A stretch of 35,951 nucleotides of DNA, taken from a bacterium. GTDB taxonomy: Bacteria; Patescibacteriota; Dojkabacteria; JAKAPS01. Positions 16,357 through 23,428 of the stretch are shown in pieces (position 1 is the stretch's first letter; every line of letters starts with the position of its first letter). The notes under the pieces are model-generated. The model did not search any database. It worked only from the letters and a program-made list of their open reading frames with translations, and had not been told where the DNA came from. The stretch covers positions 1 through 35,951 of the forward strand of contig JAKAPS010000011.1 in the NCBI GenBank assembly GCA_021806925.1. Reading direction: 5' to 3'. Both the position numbers and the translations under genes were made by a program.

Positions 16357-17504
16357 TTTATATTTGCTTCAATAACTTCGATTAGAGAATTCTTAAATTT
16401 TTCAAATGAAAATTGCTTTGCAATTGCAGTCATCTCATTTTTATCGAACCCATCATTTTCGAGTTTCATTTCATACCTCTTTATTGCGTTTTTCAGTGAG
16501 ACTTCTGTCTGCTTAGTATATAACACACCTATATTATCTGTAATCATTGTTGGAGCAAATCCTTTACTATACGCAATTACACCAATATTCATAGCCATTG
16601 CTTCCAATAATACAATTCCAAAATCTTCTTTACTCTGCCATATTAGTCCTTTTGCATTTGATAATAACGAAACCACCATTGCATCATTTGCATTAGTGAT
16701 TAATTCAATATTAGATGATTTTATTCTCTTCTCTAATGTTGATACATATTTTGTAGAACAATGCCCAACTATCTTTAATTTTTTACCATTCTTATTAAAC
16801 AAATCAATCACATATTCAAGATGTTTCCATGGATTTATACGCCCAATTATTATGTAATAGTCATTTTTTGTTTGATCATTTAATTTCTCAGGTTTGTAAT
16901 TTATAAATCTGCTTAATTCTACAAATGGGTGCACACAAATCGAATCTCTTCTTAAGAATTTCGCTATACGTTTTCTTGAATACTCTGAATTTGTTAATAT
17001 TACATCTGGTCTACCACCAGCGGCATAATCCCACACACGCAAAACTGATACAATTGGATAATATATTATATTAAGGAATTTAGGAATCTTCAAACTGTCA
17101 TGGTATTCAAAAAAATCCCAGACATATCTTGACACAGAATGCATATAGCACACATGTAGCTGATCAACACTTGTTAATACTGAATGAGCAAATCTAGTTG
17201 ATGATGATATGACTATATCATAATCACTCAAATCCAGTGATTCAAAATACATTGGATATATAAAAAAAAGAATTCTTGATAATTTATGAAATATATTTAA
17301 CTTTCCCCACCAAGTTGATTTTATTTCGTATTTACTAATATCGATTCCATGTGATTCAACAATTCTTTTGTTGTATACAGGAGTATATACTGGTGCATTC
17401 AATATACGTGCAACAGATAACATTACTCTTTCTGCTCCACCAAATTGATCCAAAGAATCAAGAACTATACATATTTTTTTATTATCTATTTTGTGATTAT
17501 TCAT
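16353..17504 (-). CDS. Glycosyltransferase family 4 (paralogue of its neighbour)
   Basis: 383-residue GT-B glycosyltransferase. It opens with KICIVLDSLDQFGGAERVML, the typical GGAE acceptor-domain loop. In the C-terminal domain YYIIIGRINPWKHLEYVI and KIVGHCS mark the nucleotide-binding fold, and SKEDFGIVLLEAMAMN is the E-x7-E motif. It shares the same middle-region plan as the downstream GT4 (CYMHSVSRYVWDF versus the neighbour's YILTPPRFLWN), so the pair probably arose by duplication. It overlaps the response regulator gene by 8 nt and the next GT4 by 4 nt. The substrate is unknown. Confidence 0.88.
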   Translation of the reverse strand: MNNHKIDNKKICIVLDSLDQFGGAERVMLSVARILNAPVYTPVYNKRIVESHGIDISKYEIKSTWWGKLNIFHKLSRILFFIYPMYFESLDLSDYDIVISSSTRFAHSVLTSVDQLHVCYMHSVSRYVWDFFEYHDSLKIPKFLNIIYYPIVSVLRVWDYAAGGRPDVILTNSEYSRKRIAKFLRRDSICVHPFVELSRFINYKPEKLNDQTKNDYYIIIGRINPWKHLEYVIDLFNKNGKKLKIVGHCSTKYVSTLEKRIKSSNIELITNANDAMVVSLLSNAKGLIWQSKEDFGIVLLEAMAMNIGVIAYSKGFAPTMITDNIGVLYTKQTEVSLKNAIKRYEMKLENDGFDKNEMTAIAKQFSFEKFKNSLIEVIEANIK

Positions 17505-17889
17505 TTATACCTAATACTTGTTTTACTTCACCTGAGAGTTGCGAGGATAAAATCATTGATTTTATTATATATCCATCTGCACCCAATGTATATGCGTTAT
17601 TGATTTCACTTGGTGAATCAACATTCGATAATAGTAGCACTTTTGTTTTTTTTTGATTTTGATTGCCTTTAATTTTTTTCAATATATTGAGACCATTATC
17701 ATTCCCTAATACTATGTCCAAAAAAATTACATCATATATGCTGTTTCCTGATTTTTCACTGTTTTTTATATATTTATTTGCTTCTACTGCATTCTTAGCA
17801 ATATCTACATACATTCCATCATATACAAGTGCTGATTTATATATCTTAGCTAAATCAGAATCATCTTCAATAATTAGAACCTTAATCAT
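17497..17889 (-). CDS. Single-domain response regulator (receiver only)
   Basis: 130 residues forming one CheY-like receiver with no output domain. All signalling residues are present: acidic pair at E8-D10 (IIEDDSD), phosphoacceptor D58 (IFLDIVLGND), S88 in the switch position (LLLSNV) and K110 (GYIIKS). It should therefore accept phosphate. It lies directly downstream of a kinase-like gene with an 8-nt overlap and upstream of two glycosyltransferases, so it may control their activity by protein contact. No DNA-binding region is present, so transcriptional control would need a partner. Confidence 0.9.
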   Translation of the reverse strand: MIKVLIIEDDSDLAKIYKSALVYDGMYVDIAKNAVEANKYIKNSEKSGNSIYDVIFLDIVLGNDNGLNILKKIKGNQNQKKTKVLLLSNVDSPSEINNAYTLGADGYIIKSMILSSQLSGEVKQVLGINE

Positions 17890-19081
17890 ATAATCTCACA
17901 TCTATTAGAATTTTAATTTGATACATTGATTTTCCGGCAGGAAGTTTTTCAACACTTACACTTCCACCATGTGATTCAATTATAAGTCTTGAAGTAAAAA
18001 CCTTTATTATTTTAGCATTTTCGCTTGAAAAATCATCACCAAATATTTCTTGAAAATCATTCTTCAGACTTTCAAAATTAATATTTATATCTAATATATT
18101 TGAGTTAGCTGATACGTTAAATGATGGTTCACCATAAACAAATGAAAGTATATAGAAAAGTATATTTTTAAGCGATATTTCAATCAATCTTTGATCAATA
18201 TTTAAAGTAAGCGTTTCTGTCGAGACCTTATATACATAATTCAATCTGTAATATTTGCAGATTCCCTCTATTTCAACATTCAACCTATCAGAAAAGTGAG
18301 AAAATAGAACATTCGCCTTTTCAATCCTAATATTATCACCTTGCATATCAAGAACATTAAGCAAGTTATTAGATGCTGTTTCAATTCTACCAATATTTAT
18401 TGAAATTGATTTCATAAATGTTGGAATATCTTCTTCTTGAGCATTTTTCGAGAAATATAGATCACAATAACCTTTTATGACACTAATTGGATTAATAAGT
18501 TTTTCTTTTGATACTGATATAAATTCATGTCTAACTATATTTAATTTCTCCTCATATATATCATTTTCAATAGCATATTTTAAATTATTCTTACTTGTTT
18601 CTGCTTGACTGAATAGTAATCCCACAAACCATCCAACAAACGTTATAAAGACGATACGTAAGAAAAAATTGGTGAAAAATTGAGATGTTGACATCGACGG
18701 CAGGAAATCAATGTAATAAATAACAGCAAGTGATATTCCAGATACCAACCCCTCTACTATACCACTGAGGAATCCAAATTCGGCTGCGTTATATATTATT
18801 GATAGAACTATAAGCAGATAATAATCTGAATTTAATATACCCAGGTAATAAAGAATAAATATATATATGCCTCCATCCAATACTGATACTAATGCACCTA
18901 ATTCATTCTTTATTTTTTTATTCCCACTCGTAAATCTAATTATTATATACTGATATACCTCAGAGACCAGAAACAGTGCTAGAATTATACCAACAGTAAA
19001 TAAATTAATATTGAATACCAATGCAGACAATACTATTAATGATTTTATAAAGAGACGTGAAAATACTATAAACCTTTTCAT
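17882..19081 (-). CDS. Membrane histidine-kinase-like protein lacking the phosphoacceptor His (pseudokinase)
   Basis: About 400 residues. The N-terminal 160 contain roughly four to six hydrophobic membrane segments and no clear extracellular domain. A HisKA-type helix follows: residues 188-200 read EFISVSKEKLINP where the family has EF-x-S-x-x-SHELRTP, so the His is Glu (E195) and the Arg-Thr before Pro is Ile-Asn. The nearby H187 is seven residues off the phosphoacceptor position. The ATPase region is also degenerate: the N-box Asn is replaced in LKNILFYILSF, no D-x-G-x-G is visible, and the GLGL loop is absent, although VFTSRLIIESHGGSVSVEK preserves the final HGG strand. It probably senses or scaffolds rather than phosphorylates. 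I prefer the ATG at 19081 (third codon of the longest frame), 10 nt after a TAGTAT -10 box. Confidence 0.75.
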   Translation of the reverse strand: MKRFIVFSRLFIKSLIVLSALVFNINLFTVGIILALFLVSEVYQYIIIRFTSGNKKIKNELGALVSVLDGGIYIFILYYLGILNSDYYLLIVLSIIYNAAEFGFLSGIVEGLVSGISLAVIYYIDFLPSMSTSQFFTNFFLRIVFITFVGWFVGLLFSQAETSKNNLKYAIENDIYEEKLNIVRHEFISVSKEKLINPISVIKGYCDLYFSKNAQEEDIPTFMKSISINIGRIETASNNLLNVLDMQGDNIRIEKANVLFSHFSDRLNVEIEGICKYYRLNYVYKVSTETLTLNIDQRLIEISLKNILFYILSFVYGEPSFNVSANSNILDININFESLKNDFQEIFGDDFSSENAKIIKVFTSRLIIESHGGSVSVEKLPAGKSMYQIKILIDVRLYD

Positions 19082-19084
19082 ACT

Positions 19085-19131
19085 CATATATATACTAATA
19101 TATATATGAAAAATTGTTAATTATTTATATT
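19085..19131 (-). promoter_or_regulatory. Promoter of the kinase-like/response-regulator/GT4 operon, with inverted repeat
   Basis: On the minus strand TTAACA (-35), a 17-bp spacer and TAGTAT (-10) end 10 nt before the preferred ATG. A perfect inverted repeat with 10-bp arms and a 4-bp centre (19085-19108, CATATATATA / TATATATATG) covers the -10. The repeat is pure AT alternation, so chance is possible. Confidence 0.4.
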
Positions 19132-19335
19132 TTCAGAAAATAAATCTACAACACAATGAACTTTACTTCAAGAAATAGCTATTATACACAAATACTCAGG
19201 CATAAATTTCAAATCAAATTCACACTTAGGTAATATAACATAATAAGGTATACAAAACATTTCTAAAAACATAAAACCGAATATAGATAAACACAAGTAT
19301 AATAATGTTATCTTGTGATAAGCTCTTAAAGCATT

Positions 19336-19944
19336 CTATTTTAAGCTTATATCAGTCAAAAATGTTTTCACTTCATTCTCGGATACATAATGTTCATCAA
19401 TAAAATGTACACTCTCCGAGAAGTCTACATCTGCAAAATATGAAAGTTGCACTCTGAAAAATTTCTCATTAAATTGTGACTCGAATATAGATTTTGTTAT
19501 TTCAACAATATCCGTAATGCTAAATATATGTAATATAAAATACAAGTCAACATAGTCTTTCCATTTTGACCTTTTACTCAATGCAAATGCTTTCATAGCT
19601 GCTAATGTTTTTAAATTTGGAAGTTTAATGAAATTCTCAAAATCATCAGTAAATGATATTTTGTATGGGAAATATAGGAAAGTTAATTTCACATTATTTA
19701 CAAGAACAGTAAGCTCATCTTCGCTTTTGAAAAATAGGTGCTCTATTTTAGAGTATCTACTTAATTTATTGCTTATGTGTTGAGTATTAATTTTATCAAT
19801 TGAAAACAAATCAAAATCGACTGATTTTCTATGTCCTAAATGTAATGCAATCGCTGTGCCTCCAACTAGACCGAATACATCTGAGAACTCCTTTATGATT
19901 GGTAATATATGTGTCTGATTTAGATCTAGAATTTCATCGTGCAT
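19336..19944 (-). CDS. AbiEii/AbiGii-type nucleotidyltransferase toxin
   Basis: 202 residues with the DUF1814 nucleotidyltransferase signature: LVGGTAIALHLGHRKSVDFDLF (residues 27-47) contains the GG(T) loop and the D43-x-D45 metal-binding pair. LAAMKAFALSKRSKWKDYVDLYF around residues 115-140 supplies the conserved Lys and Asp of the later motifs. Characterised relatives (AbiEii, MenT) transfer nucleotides to tRNA or other targets, stop growth, and can abort phage infection. It overlaps the small upstream gene by 11 nt, the usual arrangement for this toxin and its antitoxin. All key residues look intact, so it should be active. Confidence 0.85.
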   Translation of the reverse strand: MHDEILDLNQTHILPIIKEFSDVFGLVGGTAIALHLGHRKSVDFDLFSIDKINTQHISNKLSRYSKIEHLFFKSEDELTVLVNNVKLTFLYFPYKISFTDDFENFIKLPNLKTLAAMKAFALSKRSKWKDYVDLYFILHIFSITDIVEITKSIFESQFNEKFFRVQLSYFADVDFSESVHFIDEHYVSENEVKTFLTDISLK

Positions 19945-20191
19945 ATTTCTTAAAATATAGAGTAAAATAGTGTACTATCTCAGGGCGATAGTTAGACCTT
20001 TCCTTCTTAATTGAGTTATCAAATATTTTTGATGTTTGTTTTATTCCTTTAATTTCTATATATTTCTTTACATCATCAAAATCACCGTAGTTTAATACAT
20101 GTTCCAATACTGATTCATCTGACATATTCTCAAGCGAGTCTATATACCAAGCTAAATATGGCTTATTTATTATTATATCCTGTACTCTCAC
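19934..20191 (-). CDS. Probable antitoxin partner of the AbiEii-type toxin (DUF6922-like)
   Basis: 85 residues starting with GTG. The pattern KPYLAWYIDSLENMSDESVLEHVLNYGDFDDVKKYI, then SNYRPEIVHYFTLYF near the C-terminus, matches the short proteins (DUF6922-like) that precede AbiEii genes in many genomes. It ends 11 nt into the toxin gene, so the antitoxin is made first and coupled to the toxin. A 20-bp perfect palindrome covers its -10 region, as expected for an autoregulated module. No classic DNA-binding motif is obvious, so the role as antitoxin rests on size, order and coupling. Confidence 0.65.
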   Translation of the reverse strand: MRVQDIIINKPYLAWYIDSLENMSDESVLEHVLNYGDFDDVKKYIEIKGIKQTSKIFDNSIKKERSNYRPEIVHYFTLYFKKYAR

Positions 20192-20195
20192 CCTA

Positions 20196-20229
20196 AAAAT
20201 ATATTAATATATTTTGCAACAAAGTTCAA
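20196..20229 (-). promoter_or_regulatory. Promoter of the toxin-antitoxin pair with a 20-bp palindrome over the -10
   Basis: Minus strand: -35 TTGAAC (20224-20229), 17-bp spacer, -10 TAATAT (20201-20206), 9 nt before the GTG start. The palindrome AAAATATATT/AATATATTTT spans 20196-20215. Its placement suits an operator, but an AT-only palindrome is easier to get by chance in this genome. Confidence 0.5.
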
Positions 20230-20242
20230 TTTGCTTTAAAAC

Positions 20243-20277
20243 TAAACAACAGTCGACTTATAATCGACTGTTGTTTA
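20243..20277. terminator. 14-bp perfect hairpin, terminator of the GT4 gene at 20318-21499
   Basis: TAAACAACAGTCGA (20243-20256) and TCGACTGTTGTTTA (20264-20277) pair perfectly around a 7-nt loop. On the minus strand the stem is followed by GTTTT. It lies about 40 nt after the GT4 stop and before the antitoxin promoter, so it insulates the two. The GTCGA core is unusually GC-rich for this genome. Confidence 0.75.
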
Positions 20278-20317
20278 ATATTTAAGTATATATACATTAA
20301 GAAATTATAACGGTAAA

Positions 20318-21499
20318 TTAATCACCAAGGCTTATACAATAAAAGAGCTTCTTGGCAGATTTACTCCAGGAATATTTAGTAATTTCACTTCTACCCCTAG
20401 AAACAGCTTCCTCCCTATACTTTGCATCAAACGAATATCTCTCAATACATTCTACCCATTTTTCTATATCATCAGGATTAGTATTTAATACTATCTGTGT
20501 TTTACCAATCGCCTCTTTTAGAACTTGTATGTTTGATGTTATTACAGGTGTGCCTGATGACAATGCCTCAAGAGGTGTCAAGCCAAACCCTTCAAACTTA
20601 CTTGGGTGAACTAGGCATATTGATTTACTAAGTATCGCTTTAACCTCAATGTTACTTTCTATTCTACCTAGAAGAATTACCCTATCTTTCAATGCAATAT
20701 ATGTATCATTGATAACATCTTCTAAATTGATATTATTTGATTTTCCAACTCTTTTTCCAACTACATCAACATGTCCAATAACTACAAGAGATATATTTTC
20801 ATCAAGCTCCTTTAAGACATTTAAAGCAAATATCATGTTCTTGTGAGGTCTTCTATTGCCTAAATAACATATATATCTTTTGTTATTCAATCTGTATTTT
20901 TCAAGTGTATCTGAAATAAATTTAGAGTCTAATTCCCTTTTGTAATCCTCTGAAATGCTTGGGGATATAACTTTAATTACTTCACTCTTGATATGTAAGA
21001 ATTTGTTTATATCATTCTTACCTGAAACGGTTGATGCTATTATTCTATATGCCCTTTTAGCCACCCAGGAATATATAAATTTATCATATATCTTCTGCTT
21101 TAGTGATATATCATTTTTTAGATTAAAACCTATTAAATCATATATCATCAATATATACCTCTTTGGCATGATTAGTAGTACACTCCATGGGTCAGTTAAT
21201 ATAACATCTGGATTGATTTTCCTATATATGAAGAATATGTACGGAAAAAGTATATAGTTCATAATACTTGAAACTGGAATATTAATAACTTTAACCTCAA
21301 TATTCCTGTTAAATTTAGTACCAGATATCCTCTCAAGCTCTTGTTTTACGTAATCCTTATTTCTATCTGTTACAACAATAACAATTGATAAGCTTGATCT
21401 ATACCTTCCTATTAGATTACCAGTAAGATTTAAAAAGTGAGAACCAAGACCAGTAGGAAAAGGTTCAATAATTCTATAATCTATAAGTAGTTTTTTCAT
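20318..21499 (-). CDS. Glycosyltransferase family 4 (mannosyltransferase-like)
   Basis: 393-residue GT-B enzyme. The N-terminal opening LLIDYRIIEPFPTGLGSHFLN matches the GIGR-type acceptor loop of mannosyl- and rhamnosyl-transferases of O-antigen clusters. The C-terminal domain has RYICYLGNRRPHKNMIFALNV, VVIGHVD, and the E-x7-E motif as SKFEGFGLTPLEALSSGTPVITS. Length and motifs are complete. It is a single-gene unit ended by a strong hairpin and divergent from the GT2 gene (75 nt between starts), so the two may share a regulatory region. Donor sugar is unknown. Confidence 0.88.
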   Translation of the reverse strand: MKKLLIDYRIIEPFPTGLGSHFLNLTGNLIGRYRSSLSIVIVVTDRNKDYVKQELERISGTKFNRNIEVKVINIPVSSIMNYILFPYIFFIYRKINPDVILTDPWSVLLIMPKRYILMIYDLIGFNLKNDISLKQKIYDKFIYSWVAKRAYRIIASTVSGKNDINKFLHIKSEVIKVISPSISEDYKRELDSKFISDTLEKYRLNNKRYICYLGNRRPHKNMIFALNVLKELDENISLVVIGHVDVVGKRVGKSNNINLEDVINDTYIALKDRVILLGRIESNIEVKAILSKSICLVHPSKFEGFGLTPLEALSSGTPVITSNIQVLKEAIGKTQIVLNTNPDDIEKWVECIERYSFDAKYREEAVSRGRSEITKYSWSKSAKKLFYCISLGD

Positions 21500-21574
21500 G
21501 TTGATTCTCTAAAAAGCAATCTATCTATAATAGCTATATTATACATGATATAATCGGGTACATCAAAATAGGAA

Positions 21575-23362
21575 ATGAGTAATCAAGCGTTAAACACATT
21601 ATTGAGTTCCATAGAGTTGAATTATTCATTTTTTGAAGCCAATAACGATTCGCAAAATAGAATATACAAGAAATATGATGTAATATATTTAAATTCAGAT
21701 AGATATAATATAAATAGGATATATAAATACACATCTAAATTCATAGTACTAAAAGTGAATGATGATATGTCAGGTATTCCTAAAGATAAGCTGTTGCCAA
21801 TATATCTAATAAGGATTAACAGTAGAATAACAAAATTACTTACATCTATAGATATTATTAAATTTGGTCTTCTTTCAACAAATGAATATGATAATGAAAA
21901 GAAAAATAAACTAATTTGCTATATATATTTTAAAAATTTCCCTAAAGAATTATTTAAACCTAATGTCAAATATATTAATAAGGTCTACGAAAGGATTGAT
22001 AAGAGTAATAAAGATAATAAATCAAAAAATAGATTCTACAGGCTACTTGATAACGTACCTCTCGATTTAGATAACTCAAAATTATTGCAAAAAGCAAATA
22101 TCAATTTTAATTACCCTCATCTGATTTACAGAAGAATAAAAAGACTGATTCCAAAACAAAACAGAATCAGAAAGGATATAAAGGTAAAATTTACAATTAT
22201 TTGCATAATAAGAAATATAGATGAAATATGGATAAATAAGACTATTAGAAGTATTAAAAATCAGACATACAACAATTTTGAAACCATCATTATAAACAAT
22301 GCATCCAACAAGACATATGTTAAATCATTTCTTTCTTCATTGAATGATGAAAGAATAAAAGTATTTTCATTTGATGAAGAAATGCCATTTTTTACAATTA
22401 TTAATTTTGCTATTAATAATTCAACTGGAGATTACATAACACTTATAGATGAAGGTGATGAGATAAGCAAAAACTGCTTTGACATGGTATACAAGAATAT
22501 CTCTGAAAATCCAGATAAAGTATTTTTTTATTCAGATGAAGATGTACTGAGTTTAGCAAATAAGGCTTCAGAAATTGTAATAAAGCCAAACTATATAGAT
22601 GATATATTATTAAAGGAATACCCCTATGTGTCTCATTTATTTTGTTTTAAAAAGAGTTCGTATATATTCTTTGAAGATGAGGGTGATGCTTATAGGGTAA
22701 ACAACATAAATTCTCTTGTTAATTTATTCACTAATCATTATTCAGATTATGGCAAAATAGATAGCATTCTATATCATTTCCGTAAATCTCAAAAGTACAA
22801 CAAACCATCTATATTTGATTTAAAAGATGTAGACTATAACTCTGCATCTATTATAAAAGATGTTGATATCAGAGAATCAATCGAAGATGTACAAACCGAA
22901 TACGTCATTATTAACAGAGCAGGAACACTACTTCCAAAAGAATCAATAATATTGTTACTATATTATGCAAATGAAAACAGGTTATCCATAGGTCCAGTTA
23001 AGCATAGTAGAAATAACATAACTAAATATCTTACATATTTCTCAATTGATAATAGGGTTCTTAGTATTGAAAAAAACAACTCATTCCTACTAAATAACTC
23101 CCATAAAGTTAAATTATTTACATTTGATAATTTATGTATATCAACATCATTATTAAGGAATATATTGTATGAACATCAGTTTAGTGATGAATATACTTCT
23201 AGCATATTTAAAGAACTTGATATATCAATGCAATTAAGTAATACAATTGATTATGTATATGTTCCTGATGCGGTTGCAAATACAAATACACAGATACACA
23301 CATTAAAAAACATAAATAGAAAAGACTATATTACATTTTTAGAGAAGTGGAATATGTTCTAA
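21575..23362 (+). CDS. Glycosyltransferase family 2 with a ~200-residue extra N-terminal domain
   Basis: 595 residues. The GT2 (GT-A fold) domain begins near residue 205: KFTIICIIRNIDEIWINKTI, then SIKNQTYNNFETIIINNAS. GDYITLIDEGDEIS supplies the metal-binding acidic motif, FFYSDEDVL the second acidic motif, and IKPNYIDDILLKEYPYVSHL the acceptor-side segment typical of O-antigen GT2 enzymes. I do not recognise the first 200 residues (starting MSNQALNTLLSSIELNYSFF); they contain FIVLKVNDDMSGIPKDKL and are Lys- and Asn-rich. The C-terminal 180 residues are also unassigned. An AATAGGAA Shine-Dalgarno precedes the ATG and a TATAAT lies 20 nt upstream. Only plus-strand gene in the glycan region. 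Confidence 0.8.
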   Translation: MSNQALNTLLSSIELNYSFFEANNDSQNRIYKKYDVIYLNSDRYNINRIYKYTSKFIVLKVNDDMSGIPKDKLLPIYLIRINSRITKLLTSIDIIKFGLLSTNEYDNEKKNKLICYIYFKNFPKELFKPNVKYINKVYERIDKSNKDNKSKNRFYRLLDNVPLDLDNSKLLQKANINFNYPHLIYRRIKRLIPKQNRIRKDIKVKFTIICIIRNIDEIWINKTIRSIKNQTYNNFETIIINNASNKTYVKSFLSSLNDERIKVFSFDEEMPFFTIINFAINNSTGDYITLIDEGDEISKNCFDMVYKNISENPDKVFFYSDEDVLSLANKASEIVIKPNYIDDILLKEYPYVSHLFCFKKSSYIFFEDEGDAYRVNNINSLVNLFTNHYSDYGKIDSILYHFRKSQKYNKPSIFDLKDVDYNSASIIKDVDIRESIEDVQTEYVIINRAGTLLPKESIILLLYYANENRLSIGPVKHSRNNITKYLTYFSIDNRVLSIEKNNSFLLNNSHKVKLFTFDNLCISTSLLRNILYEHQFSDEYTSSIFKELDISMQLSNTIDYVYVPDAVANTNTQIHTLKNINRKDYITFLEKWNMF

Positions 23363-23428
23363 CATATAATAATTGGAATGTATTTCAAAAATCAAAAATA
23401 TACAATAAATAAAAGCATACAATAGAAA

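Noticed and set aside
16294-16857. Plus-strand open frame of 187 codons across the two GT4 genes
   Set aside because: Antisense to the E-x7-E region of a well-supported glycosyltransferase; no start signal and no recognisable domain.
19088-19335. Hidden small gene or tRNA in the 248-nt gap between the toxin gene and the kinase-like gene
   Set aside because: No tRNA arm sequences or convincing frame; I see only the kinase operon promoter and a weak CACAAG/CTTGTG stem at about 19292-19317.
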